Assembly: GCA_947456245.1 (NCBI GenBank)
Contig: CANGPS010000004.1
Span: 27,253-91,252 of the forward strand
DNA: 64,000 bases
Source: Acidimicrobiaceae bacterium
GTDB lineage: Bacteria; Actinomycetota; Acidimicrobiia; Acidimicrobiales; RAAP-2
Direction of reading: 5' to 3'
Positions 15,941 through 24,634 of this stretch are shown here, piece after piece. A program made the translations under genes and the position numbers. The notes below the pieces were generated by a model. That model worked only from the letters and a program-made list of their open reading frames with translations, had not been told where the DNA came from and did not search any database. Every line of letters begins with the position of its first letter. Positions within the stretch are counted from its first letter, which is position 1.

Positions 15941-18646
15941 CTAGACCCTCGGGATCTCGCGCTCCTCGAAGGTCTCGATGATGTCGCCTTCCTTCAGGTC
16001 CTGGTAGTCCGTGAGGCCGATGCCGCACTCGAAGCCGGCCTGCACCTCGCGGGCGTCGTCCTTGAACCGCTTGAGGGAGTTCACCGCACCCTTCCAGATG
16101 ATGGTGCCCTCTCGCAGGAAGCGGACCTTGGATCCTCGGGTGATCGTGCCCTCTCGGACCATGCAACCGGCGATGGCGCCGACGCGCGGGATGCGGAAGA
16201 CCTCGCGCACCTCTGCCTCGCCCGTGACGACCTCTTCGTACTCCGGGGCGAGCATGCCGATCATGGCCGACTCGATGTCCTCGATGAGCTTGTAGATGAT
16301 CTCGTAGGTGCGGACCTCGACGCCGTCGGCCGAGGCCATGTCTCGGCTCCGCTTGTCCGGACGGACGTTGAACCCGATGATCGTGGCATTCGACGCCGCT
16401 GCGAGCTGCACGTCGTTCTCGTTGATCCCACCGACCCCACGACGGATGAAGGCGAGCTTCACGTCGTCTCGCTCGAGCTTGCGCAGGCTCTCGGTGCAGG
16501 CCTCGAGCGAACCCTGGACGTCGGCCTTGAGGACCACGTTGAGCGTGGCGGTCTCGCCGCGCTGGATCTGCTCGAAGATGTCCTCGAGCCTGGCCCCGGC
16601 AGCGGACGCCACCGGGAGGTGCCCGGAGAGGCGCATGCGCTGAGCGCGCGTCTCGCCGAGCTTCGACGCGTGTGCGAGGTCGGAGGCCGTACGGACCTCG
16701 TCACCGGCCTGCGGCGGCTCAGAGAAGCCGAGCACCTGCACCGGGGTGGAGGGACCAGCGAACTTGACCTGCTTGCCGTGGTCGTCGATCAGGGCCTTCG
16801 CCTTGCCCCATGCCGCTCCGGCGACGATCGGGTCGCCGACCCGCAGGGTCCCGCGCTGGACGATGACCGTGGCCACCGGCCCGCGCCCGACCTCGAGGTT
16901 GGCCTCGAGGACCACGCCTCGGGCACGACCCTCGACCGGAGCTCGGAGCTCCTCGACCTCGGCGACGATGACGAGTTGCTCGAGCAGCTCGTCGATCCCC
17001 GTGCCCTTGAGGGCGGAGACCTCGACCACGATCGTGTCGCCACCCCACTTCTCGGCCACCAGCTGATGCTCGGAGAGCTGCTGGAGGACGCGATCGGGGT
17101 TGGCGTTCTCTCGGTCCATCTTGTTGACCGCGACGATGATCGGCACCTCGGCGGCCTTAGCGTGATCGATCGCCTCGATGGTCTGCGGCATGACGCCGTC
17201 GTCCGCGGCCACCACCAGGATCACGATGTCGGTCGCCTGCGCACCGCGGGCACGCATGGCGGTGAACGCCTCGTGGCCCGGGGTGTCGATGAAAGTGATC
17301 GGATGGCCGTTCCACTCGACCTGGTAGGCGCCGATGTGCTGGGTGATGCCACCGGCCTCGCCAGCGACGACGTTGGCCGAGCGGATCTTGTCGAGCAGGA
17401 GGGTCTTGCCGTGGTCGACGTGGCCCATGACCGTGACGACCGGCGGACGAGGCTCGGTCTCGACGTCCTCCTCCTCCTCTTCCTCCTCCTCGAAGAACTT
17501 GGCGAGGAGCTCCGCCTCCTTCTCCTCACCGGGGTCGACGAGGCGGATCTCCGCGCCGAGCTCGGCGGCGAAGAGCTCCATCATGTCGTCGGTGAGCGAC
17601 TGCGTCGCCGTCACCATCTCGCCCTGGAGCAGCAGGAAGCGGATCACGTCCCCCGCGGAGCGGTTCAGCTTCGCGCCGAGGTCGCGGGCGGTCGAGCCAC
17701 GCTCGACGATGATCTCCCCCTCGGGGACCGGTGCCGTCGACGGGACGTACTCGGTCATCTGGGTCGGCTCGAGCTCCTCGGTGTTGCGACGCCGACGACG
17801 AGACCGTCGCTGTGGCGGGCGCGGTCCACCACGACCGGGAGGACCGCCGCGGCCGGCGGGAGGACCACCCGGACCACCACCGAAGCCTCCGGGGCGCGGT
17901 CCACCAGGACCACCACCGAAGCCACCGGGACGGGGGCCGCCGGTGCCGGTGAAGCCACCGGGACGGGGGCCGCCGGGGCGCGGACCGCCGGGGCGAGCAC
18001 CAGCGCCGGCCGGGCCGCCGGGGCGACGTGAGCCGGGCGGCGGCGGGATGGGCTTGCCCGAAGGGCTCATCGGAGCGCGACGGGGCGGGGGCGGGATGGG
18101 CTTGCCGGTGTCACTCAGCGGCGGCCTCGTGGGTGCCGGCCGCCGGCCGGGGTCGGCTGGGTTCGGAGCGGGTGCAGGGCGGGGCGCCGCGGCCGGTGCG
18201 GCCGTCGCGCCGTCGGACGGAGCGGCCGGGGTGGTCGGGGTCGATGCACTGGCGTCGGTCGGCGGGGCAGGCCTGGCGGGCGCGGGCTTCGGCGCCACGG
18301 GTCGAGCTGAGCTCACAAGGCGCTTCGGTGCGGCCTCCGTGGTCTCGGCGGGGCTGGTCGGGGCCTCGGCCACCGGCTCGACCGGTGCAGGCTCGTCCGC
18401 CTTGGTGGCCTTGGTCGCCTTGGTCGCCTTCGCTGGCTCCTCGGGCTGGACCTCTCGCCGAAGGCCCTCGGCATCGGCCTTGCGACGGACGCGGTCAGCC
18501 TGGGCGTCCTCAATCGACGACGAGTGGCTCTTGACCCCGATACCAAGGCCGACGGCCAGATCGACCGTCTCCTTGTTCGTCAGGCCCAGCTCACGTGCCA
18601 GCTCGTAGACGCGGATCTTCTTCGGCAAGGTTTCCTCTGTGTTCAC
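15941..18646 (-). CDS. infB: Translation initiation factor IF-2
   Basis: GTPase that places initiator tRNA on the 30S subunit and promotes 70S joining. Of 901 residues, about the first 300 are a conserved IF2_N helix ([12 protein letters not shown]) plus a long Ala/Pro then Gly/Pro/Arg linker. Then follow a second IF2_N-like region, the G domain ([22 protein letters not shown]) and the C-terminal domains. The residue after the P-loop Thr is Leu, where Ser is usual. GTG 18646 is given; TTG 18628, with AGAGGA just upstream, would begin close to the canonical N-terminus and is a real alternative. Confidence 0.96.
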   Translation of the reverse strand: MNTEETLPKKIRVYELARELGLTNKETVDLAVGLGIGVKSHSSSIEDAQADRVRRKADAEGLRREVQPEEPAKATKATKATKADEPAPVEPVAEAPTSPAETTEAAPKRLVSSARPVAPKPAPARPAPPTDASASTPTTPAAPSDGATAAPAAAPRPAPAPNPADPGRRPAPTRPPLSDTGKPIPPPPRRAPMSPSGKPIPPPPGSRRPGGPAGAGARPGGPRPGGPRPGGFTGTGGPRPGGFGGGPGGPRPGGFGGGPGGPPAGRGGPPGRGGPRPPQRRSRRRRRNTEELEPTQMTEYVPSTAPVPEGEIIVERGSTARDLGAKLNRSAGDVIRFLLLQGEMVTATQSLTDDMMELFAAELGAEIRLVDPGEEKEAELLAKFFEEEEEEEEDVETEPRPPVVTVMGHVDHGKTLLLDKIRSANVVAGEAGGITQHIGAYQVEWNGHPITFIDTPGHEAFTAMRARGAQATDIVILVVAADDGVMPQTIEAIDHAKAAEVPIIVAVNKMDRENANPDRVLQQLSEHQLVAEKWGGDTIVVEVSALKGTGIDELLEQLVIVAEVEELRAPVEGRARGVVLEANLEVGRGPVATVIVQRGTLRVGDPIVAGAAWGKAKALIDDHGKQVKFAGPSTPVQVLGFSEPPQAGDEVRTASDLAHASKLGETRAQRMRLSGHLPVASAAGARLEDIFEQIQRGETATLNVVLKADVQGSLEACTESLRKLERDDVKLAFIRRGVGGINENDVQLAAASNATIIGFNVRPDKRSRDMASADGVEVRTYEIIYKLIEDIESAMIGMLAPEYEEVVTGEAEVREVFRIPRVGAIAGCMVREGTITRGSKVRFLREGTIIWKGAVNSLKRFKDDAREVQAGFECGIGLTDYQDLKEGDIIETFEEREIPRV
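17918..17976. repeat. 26-base direct repeat in the IF-2 linker
   Basis: An identical 26-base unit begins at 17918 and at 17951 (period 33 bases) in the part of infB coding Gly/Pro/Arg-rich linker. Partial copies occur on either side. It keeps the frame and probably arose by slippage or unequal recombination. Confidence 0.8.
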
Positions 18647-18684
18647 TCACACCGCACGCCTCAACAGCGGCGGAACTTCCATTC

Positions 18685-18903
18685 TCACACATCCACACCG
18701 GGTTTCACGCCGAGCAGTGCTTCCAACCGCCCCACCAGGGCTTCTGGAGCCTGCTCGGGGGCGCAGCGCAGCGCCCTGGCCAGGGAGCCGGACCTCACCG
18801 CCCGACCAAGGCACGAGGCCTCAGGGCAGATCCACGCTCCCCTGCCGAGATGGCCCTCGCCCGGCACGATCGACCCTTCCGGGTCGGTGCGCAGGCGAAG
18901 CAT
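18685..18903 (-). CDS. ylxR: YlxR family (DUF448) RNA-binding protein; full-length start missing
   Basis: This small gene sits between nusA and infB, the standard ylxR locus. From ATG 18903 the 72-residue product contains LGRGAWICPEASCLGRA, matching the YlxR core. Family homology continues upstream in the same frame: codons 18904-18945 read RTCVGCRRRRSAAE, the hallmark N-terminal motif. No ATG, GTG, TTG, CTG or ATN codon lies between that motif and the upstream in-frame TGA, inside nusA. Either translation begins at 18903 without the motif, or an unusual start (GTA at 18957), a frameshift from nusA, or a sequence error is involved. YlxR in other bacteria binds RNase P RNA or acts in regulation. 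Confidence 0.78.
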   Translation of the reverse strand: MLRLRTDPEGSIVPGEGHLGRGAWICPEASCLGRAVRSGSLARALRCAPEQAPEALVGRLEALLGVKPGVDV

Positions 18904-18953
18904 CTCCGCAGCCGACCTGCGTCGCCGGCAGCCGACGCAGGTCCTCTCCGGCG

Positions 18954-20180
18954 CTACTGCTCTCCCTCGTCGCCCGCGGGCGCCGCCTCCTCGGCGGACG
19001 CCTCCTCAGCAACGATCGCATCGGCCTCGTCCGCGGCCGCCTTGGCAGCGACGGCTGCGGCGCCCTCAGTCTCGGCGGCCGTCGAGTAGTCGGCGGCCGT
19101 CAGCACGTCGCCACCCTCCGCCGGCTTCCAGACCTGGTTGCCCTCGTCATCGACGATCCACTCGCCCTCGGCCCACTCCTGGCCCTCGAGCCCGGCCTCC
19201 TCCTCCTCGAGCTGGGTCTCAGACTTGATGTCGATCCTCCAGCCGGTCAGACGGGCGGCGAGTCGGGCGTTCTGGCCCTCCTTGCCGATGGCAAGCGACA
19301 GCTGGTAGTCGTTCACGATCACCGTGGCTGTTCCCGTCGTGTCATCGAGGCGGACCTCACGGACCCTGGCCGGGGCGAGGGCGTTCTGGATAAGCTCGAT
19401 CGGGTCGTCGGAGTACGGGATCACGTCGATGCGCTCGCCCTTGAGCTCGTTGGTGACCATGCGGACCCGGCTGCCCCGAGCTCCGACACAGGCCCCGACG
19501 GGATCGACGTGCGGGTCGTTCGACCACACAGCGATCTTGGTGCGGTGGCCTGGCTCACGGGCAGCTGCTCGGATCTCGACCACACCAGTCGAGATCTCGG
19601 GCACCTCGAGCTCGAAGAGTCGCTTGACGAGTCCGGGGTGGGTGCGGCTGACCACGATCTGCGGGCCCTTGGTCGTCTTGCGGACCTCGACGATGTACGC
19701 CTTCTGGCGCGTGCCGTGCTCGTAGCGCTCGTAGGGGACCTGCTCGGCCTGGGGCATCAGGGCCTCGACCTTCCCGAGGTCGAGGAGCGTGTAGCGGTTG
19801 TCCGTCTGCTGCACGATGCCGGTGACGATGTCGCCCTCGCGACCCGCGTACTCGTCGTACTTCATGTCCCGCTCGACCTCACGGATGCGCTGCATGATGA
19901 CCTGCTTGGCCGTCTGCGCGGCGATGCGACCGAAGTCCTCAGGCGTGTCGTCCCACTCCCGGATGACGTTGCCCTCGAGGTCGAGCTCCTGGCCGTACAC
20001 CTTGATCTCGCCGTTGTCGGGGTCGATCGTGACGACAGCCTCCTCGGCTGAGTCAGGCAGGCGCTTGTAGGCCGCCACGAGGGCGTTGGCCAGTGCGTCG
20101 AGGAGCGTATCGACGGAGATTCCCTTGTCGCGCGCGATCTGTCCCAGTGCGTCGAGGAACTCGAAGTTTGTGCTGCTCAT
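18954..20180 (-). CDS. nusA: Transcription termination/antitermination protein NusA
   Basis: RNA polymerase-associated factor for pausing, termination and antitermination. The 408-residue protein has the N-terminal polymerase-binding domain (1-115), an S1 domain from about 117 (GDIVTGIVQQTDNRYTLLDLG), two KH domains (GACVGARGSRVRMV; LAIGKEGQNARLAARLTGW) and an acidic Ala/Glu tail of about 75 residues. The ATG overlaps the rimP stop by four bases. The tail length is within actinobacterial variation. The ylxR frame begins inside its 3' end. Confidence 0.97.
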   Translation of the reverse strand: MSSTNFEFLDALGQIARDKGISVDTLLDALANALVAAYKRLPDSAEEAVVTIDPDNGEIKVYGQELDLEGNVIREWDDTPEDFGRIAAQTAKQVIMQRIREVERDMKYDEYAGREGDIVTGIVQQTDNRYTLLDLGKVEALMPQAEQVPYERYEHGTRQKAYIVEVRKTTKGPQIVVSRTHPGLVKRLFELEVPEISTGVVEIRAAAREPGHRTKIAVWSNDPHVDPVGACVGARGSRVRMVTNELKGERIDVIPYSDDPIELIQNALAPARVREVRLDDTTGTATVIVNDYQLSLAIGKEGQNARLAARLTGWRIDIKSETQLEEEEAGLEGQEWAEGEWIVDDEGNQVWKPAEGGDVLTAADYSTAAETEGAAAVAAKAAADEADAIVAEEASAEEAAPAGDEGEQ

Positions 20181-20725
20181 GGCATCGTCACCTTCTCTGA
20201 GGGGGTCTTCTTGGGGGTCTTGGCACGCTTCGGCGATCCGCCACGGGACGGCGAGGGCTTGGCCCCGCCTCCCCAGGCGAAGACCGTCCGGGCCTTGTCG
20301 ATCTGGTCGTAGTGCAGGGCGACCGAGCCGCCGCCGTCGTCCGGGGCCACGACGATCCCGTCGTTGGTGGCCTCCACGAGCTCGCCCTCGACGCGTCGGC
20401 CCGGCATGGTGTCGACATCGGTCGAGGTCTTGATCGAGACGATCTCCCCCAAGGCCGCCGTGAAGTGATCCGGCCGACGCAGCTTGCGCTCGACGCCCGG
20501 GCTCGACACCTCGAGCGTGTAGCGACCTTCGAAGGGCTCGTGGGCGTCGAGGTGCTCGGAGATGGCGCGGTTCGCCTCGGCGAGCTGGTCGAGAGAAACG
20601 CCGCCGTCCTTGTGGATCGTGACCCTGATCAGGGCCTTGGTGATCTCGACGTCGTGCAACGTGAGGCCCAGGTTCGACACGATCGGAGAGAGCTCCACGA
20701 TGAGGGCATCGGGCGTCGTCCCCAT
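20177..20725 (-). CDS. rimP: Ribosome maturation factor RimP
   Basis: The 182-residue protein is needed for 30S maturation. It shows the RimP blocks LIRVTIHKDGGVSLDQLAEAN, YTLEVSSPGVERKLRRPDHF and a C-terminal SH3-like half, followed by a basic Lys/Pro/Ser tail. ATG 20725 has a near-perfect AGGAGGTGA six to seven bases upstream, so the open frame beyond it (to 20815) is not used. It is the first gene of the rimP-nusA-ylxR-infB operon; the promoter should lie in 20726-20797. Confidence 0.95.
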   Translation of the reverse strand: MGTTPDALIVELSPIVSNLGLTLHDVEITKALIRVTIHKDGGVSLDQLAEANRAISEHLDAHEPFEGRYTLEVSSPGVERKLRRPDHFTAALGEIVSIKTSTDVDTMPGRRVEGELVEATNDGIVVAPDDGGGSVALHYDQIDKARTVFAWGGGAKPSPSRGGSPKRAKTPKKTPSEKVTMP

Positions 20726-20780
20726 CTCTCTCACCTCCTCAAGCAGCGAACTCCTACGGCACTGACATCCAGAGGACTCG

Positions 20781-20817
20781 GGGACCAAATAGAAGAAGCG
20801 CGGGCACCAGCCCACGC
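20781..20817 (-). terminator. Intrinsic terminator of the ispG operon
   Basis: On the - strand an 8-bp stem (20798-20805 with 20810-20817, one G-U pair) with a 4-base loop is followed by a pyrimidine/U-rich run (TTCTTCTATTT). It lies about 50 bases past the ispG stop and ends the rpsB-to-ispG block before rimP. Confidence 0.75.
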
Positions 20818-20868
20818 TCCAACCTAGGTACTCTCACCGACCGGACCGCCATCCATAGTAGCACTCGA

Positions 20869-22116
20869 TCAGACGTCCGGGCCGGATTCCTCGCCCATGC
20901 GCTCGCGGATCCGCTCGATCTTGACCGACGCATGGTTGGCGTCCGCCCCCTTGGCGTCGAGCAGCGCCGCCCGATCGGCGGCTGCCTCGGCCTCAGCGGT
21001 GGCATCGGCGGCCGCCAGGCGCGCCTCGACGCCCTCCGCCACGAGCTTCTCCGCCTCATCGACCAGCGCAGCGACCATCTCAGCCTCAGGCACCACGCGG
21101 ACGATCTTGCCCTGGATGAACAGGTGGCCCTTCTTGCGACCACCGGCGATGCCGAGATCAGCGTGCTTGGCCTCTCCGGGACCGTTGACGACGCAGCCCA
21201 TGACCGCGACCTGGATCGGCAGGTTGCGGCTCTCGAGCGCCTCCTGGGCCTCGGCGGCGATTGCGATCACGTCCACCTCTGCCCGTCCGCAGCTCGGGCA
21301 GGCGATCAGGTCGAGGCCGGTCCGCTCCCGGAGGCCGAGTGCCTCGAGCAGCTGACGGCCGGCACGGGCCTCCTCCACCGGGTCTGCCGTGAGCGAGTAG
21401 CGGATCGTGTCGCCGATCCCCTCCGCGAGCAGCGTGGCGATCCCCGCCGTGCCCTTGAGCAGTCCGGCCGGCGGCGGCCCGGCCTCGGTCACGCCGAGGT
21501 GCAGCGGGTGGTCGAACCGCTCCGAGGCGAGCCGATAGGCAGCGATCATGAGCGGCACCGAGGAGGCCTTCACGGAGATCTTGACGTCCTCGAACCCCAC
21601 CTCCTCGAAGTAGCGAAGCTCGAGCTCCGCCGACTCGATGAGCGCCTCTGGCGTGGCACCCCCGTGCTTGGACGAGATGTCAGGGTGGAGTGAGCCGGCG
21701 TTGACGCCGATGCGGATCGGCACGCCGCGGTCCTTGGCCTCCGCCGCGATCGACTTGATCTCCTCGGGCTTGCGGAGGTTCCCCGGGTTGAGGCGGAGGC
21801 CCTGCACGCCGGCCTCAAGCGCGGCGTATGCCATCTCCTGGTGGAAGTGGATGTCCGCCACGATCGGCACCGGCGAGCGAGGGATGATGTGTGCGAGGCC
21901 CTCTGCGGCCGCCTCCTCGTTGCAGGTGCAGCGCACGATGTCGGCTCCCGCCGCAGCCAGCTCGTAGATCTGCTCGAGGGTGCCCTCGACGTCGGCGGTC
22001 TTGGTGGTCGTCATCGACTGGACGGACACTGGGGCGTCGCCACCGATCTTGACCGACCCGATCTGGATCTGGCGGGTTGCTCGTCGGGGGCTCAGTAGCT
22101 CCTGGGGGGTCTGCAT
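20869..22116 (-). CDS. ispG: (E)-4-hydroxy-3-methylbut-2-enyl-diphosphate synthase
   Basis: [4Fe-4S] enzyme of the MEP isoprenoid pathway that converts methylerythritol cyclodiphosphate to HMBPP. The 415-residue protein has the N-terminal TIM barrel and C-terminal cluster domain with Cys273, Cys276 (CPSCGR), Cys308 and Glu315 (GCVVNGPGE). A 35-residue Ala/Glu-rich tail extends past the usual end. It follows rseP by 31 bases and dxr by one gene, so two MEP steps share a transcript. Confidence 0.97.
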   Translation of the reverse strand: MQTPQELLSPRRATRQIQIGSVKIGGDAPVSVQSMTTTKTADVEGTLEQIYELAAAGADIVRCTCNEEAAAEGLAHIIPRSPVPIVADIHFHQEMAYAALEAGVQGLRLNPGNLRKPEEIKSIAAEAKDRGVPIRIGVNAGSLHPDISSKHGGATPEALIESAELELRYFEEVGFEDVKISVKASSVPLMIAAYRLASERFDHPLHLGVTEAGPPPAGLLKGTAGIATLLAEGIGDTIRYSLTADPVEEARAGRQLLEALGLRERTGLDLIACPSCGRAEVDVIAIAAEAQEALESRNLPIQVAVMGCVVNGPGEAKHADLGIAGGRKKGHLFIQGKIVRVVPEAEMVAALVDEAEKLVAEGVEARLAAADATAEAEAAADRAALLDAKGADANHASVKIERIRERMGEESGPDV

Positions 22117-22147
22117 GCTTCCATTCTGCCGTGCCGGAGCGGTCGGT

Positions 22148-23473
22148 CTAGCGGAAGGGGTTCGCGGCCGGATGGGCGATGTCGAGGTACATCGACGTCG
22201 ACACCAGCACGAGAAGGAACGCGAGGAAGGCGTAGACCACCGGCATCATCTTCGTGACGTCGGCCTGGTAGCGCGGACGACCCTTGCGCGTGCGGGCCCA
22301 CTCGTAGCCGGCGATGACCACGTGACCTCCGTCGAGCGGGAGCATCGGCAGCATGTTGATCACCCCGATGAAGATGTTGAGCGAGATGAACACCTCGATC
22401 AGCGGCAGCAATCCAGCATGAGCTGCCTGGTCTGCGGTCCGGACGGCTCCGATGATCGACTCCGGCCGTGCGGTCGGCTGGGCTGACGAGCTCGACGACG
22501 AGGTGTCCGTCGGATGGGCCACCTGCTGGGCGTAGCTCGACAGGCCGGCCGGGGAGAACAGGTGGACGATCCCGGAGACAGCACCGAAGGTCGCCTGCTT
22601 GACGATCGATCCCGACTGGGCGATGGCCGAGATCGGACCGAGGCGAGAGGTCCCCGAGGTGAGGCTCACGCCGAGATACCCGCGGGCCGGGCCGTTCACC
22701 GGCGCCAGCGTGGCGCCGTCGACGGTGACCGTCCTGCCGTCGATGGGCGTCACCGTGAGCGTCTTGGACGCACCGGAGCGCTCGACCGTCACCTCGATCG
22801 GACGGCCAGCCGAGCGGTGCACCAGGCGGCTCATGTCGGTGTCCTTGGTCACCCGGTGACCGTCGACGGCCACGATGTGGTCACCCGGGTGGATGCCCGC
22901 TGCCTCCGCCGGGGTCGAGGCCGACCCCCCGAGGTGCAGGTAGTTCGACACCACCACGATGGACGGATCGGGCCGGCCGATGAGCAGCAGCGCCGAGAAC
23001 GCCAGGACGAAGGCGATGAGGATGTGCATCGCCGACCCGGCGGAGGCCACGATGATGCGCTTGTAGAAGGCCTGGTTCCGATACGCGCGCGGCTCGTCGG
23101 AGGGGTGGACCTCCTCTGCGCTCGTCATGCCGATGATCCGGCAGTAGCCGCCGGCCGGGATGGCCTTGACGCCGTACTCGGTCTCTCCCTTGCGCACCGA
23201 CCAGAGCCTCGGCCCGAAGCCGACGAAGAACTCGGTGACCTTCATGCCGGAGCGCTTGGCCGTGATGTAGTGCCCGAACTCGTGCAGGAGCACCATGGCG
23301 ATGATGGCCAGGATGATCAGGAGCAGCGTCCCCCAGCCGAGGGCCACGAACAGGGCGCTGACCGCCGCGACCCCGGCCACGAGGCGGACGGCGGCCGCCC
23401 TCCCACTCATGGGAGAGGGAACGTGCTCGAACCCCTCATCGGTGGTCGCCGGCTCGGTCGCGTGCGTCGTCAC
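22148..23473 (-). CDS. rseP: Site-2 protease family membrane metalloprotease (RseP/Rip1-like)
   Basis: The 441-residue intramembrane M50 protease has the zinc motif HEFGH (His64, Glu65, His68) in the first core helix, a PDZ domain (about 180-240) and the third zinc ligand in NMLPMLPLDGGH. Relatives release transcription factors by cleaving anti-sigma factors and clear signal peptides. Compared with many homologues it has a longer N-terminus of about 30 residues and a Ser-rich linker after the PDZ domain. It overlaps dxr upstream by four bases and is followed by ispG, the standard dxr-rseP-ispG order. Confidence 0.93.
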   Translation of the reverse strand: MTTHATEPATTDEGFEHVPSPMSGRAAAVRLVAGVAAVSALFVALGWGTLLLIILAIIAMVLLHEFGHYITAKRSGMKVTEFFVGFGPRLWSVRKGETEYGVKAIPAGGYCRIIGMTSAEEVHPSDEPRAYRNQAFYKRIIVASAGSAMHILIAFVLAFSALLLIGRPDPSIVVVSNYLHLGGSASTPAEAAGIHPGDHIVAVDGHRVTKDTDMSRLVHRSAGRPIEVTVERSGASKTLTVTPIDGRTVTVDGATLAPVNGPARGYLGVSLTSGTSRLGPISAIAQSGSIVKQATFGAVSGIVHLFSPAGLSSYAQQVAHPTDTSSSSSSAQPTARPESIIGAVRTADQAAHAGLLPLIEVFISLNIFIGVINMLPMLPLDGGHVVIAGYEWARTRKGRPRYQADVTKMMPVVYAFLAFLLVLVSTSMYLDIAHPAANPFR

Positions 23474-24627
23474 GCGTCCATTCTCCCCTGCAGGATCGTC
23501 CGTGTGACGTCGCGGGCCTCACGGTCGGCCTCCAGCACCGCATCGACATCATCGAGCTCTCGCTGCACGAAGCGCTCCATGGCCTCAGCGACGACCTCGG
23601 CGATGCCGAACCACGACAGCCGCTCAGCCAGGAAGGCCTCCACCGCGATCTCGTTCGCCGCGCTCATCCAGGCCGGGGCCGCCCCCCCGACGCGCCCAGC
23701 CTCGTAGGCGAGGCCCAGGCAGGCGAAGCGCTCCATGTCAGGGGGCGAGAACTCAAGGGTCATCGGCCCAGAGAGGTCGAGCGGTCCGAAGGCCACGTCG
23801 AGGCGCTGGGGGTACCCAAGGGCATAGGAGATGGGCAGCCGCATGTCAGGGGCGGAGAGCTGGGCGAGCGTGCTGCCGTCGACCATCTCGACCATGGAGT
23901 GGACGATCGACTGCGGGTGGACCACGACGTCGATCTGGTCGATGGGCACCTCGAACAGCGCTTGGGCCTCGATGACCTCGAGGCCCTTGTTCATCAGGGT
24001 GGACGAGTCGATCGTGATCTTCGGACCCATAGACCAGGTCGGGTGGTCGAGCGCCTCGGCCACCGTGATCGATGCCAGCTGCTCCAGGGAGGCCTGCCGG
24101 AAGGGCCCGCCAGAGGCGGTCAGGATGAGGCGGCGGACCTCGCCTCGACCCGCCTCCGGGAGGCACTGGTGGATGGCGCAGTGCTCGGAGTCCACCGGCA
24201 CGATCTGCGCTCCGGGCGTCTGGCGCACCCGAGCCACCACCGGGGCGGCGGCGATCAGCGACTCCTTGTTGGCCAAGGCCAGCCTGCGACCGGCGGCCAG
24301 GGCGGCGATCGTCACCGGCAGGCCGGCGAACCCCATCACCGCGTTCACCGCCACGTCTGCGCTCCGCGCGGCGACCGCGAGGCCTTCGGGTCCGACCAGG
24401 ACCTCGACCGGACGATCGATCCGGGCGGCCAGGGCGTCTCGCTCGGGTTCGCTGGCTACGACCACGATCTCCGGGCGCCACCGCTCAACCTGGGCGACGA
24501 GCAGGTCCGAGCACCGCCCGGCGGCCAACGCCATGACCGAGAAGCGTCCCTCGTGATGCTCGATGACGTCGAGCGTCTGCGTGCCGATGGACCCCGTCGA
24601 ACCGAGAACGCTGACGGTGGTGGTCAT
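23470..24627 (-). CDS. dxr: 1-deoxy-D-xylulose 5-phosphate reductoisomerase
   Basis: NADPH-dependent enzyme that makes methylerythritol phosphate, the committed MEP-pathway step. The 385-residue protein has GSTGSIGTQTLDV, LANKESL, the substrate/metal segments DSEHCAIHQCL and TASGGPFR, and PTWSMGPKITIDSSTLMNKG. ATG 24627 is preceded by GAGG within the last codons of cdsA; the open frame beyond that is cdsA antiphase. It shares a transcript with ispG through the intervening protease gene. Confidence 0.97.
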   Translation of the reverse strand: MTTTVSVLGSTGSIGTQTLDVIEHHEGRFSVMALAAGRCSDLLVAQVERWRPEIVVVASEPERDALAARIDRPVEVLVGPEGLAVAARSADVAVNAVMGFAGLPVTIAALAAGRRLALANKESLIAAAPVVARVRQTPGAQIVPVDSEHCAIHQCLPEAGRGEVRRLILTASGGPFRQASLEQLASITVAEALDHPTWSMGPKITIDSSTLMNKGLEVIEAQALFEVPIDQIDVVVHPQSIVHSMVEMVDGSTLAQLSAPDMRLPISYALGYPQRLDVAFGPLDLSGPMTLEFSPPDMERFACLGLAYEAGRVGGAAPAWMSAANEIAVEAFLAERLSWFGIAEVVAEAMERFVQRELDDVDAVLEADREARDVTRTILQGRMDA

Positions 24628-24634
24628 GGCCGCC

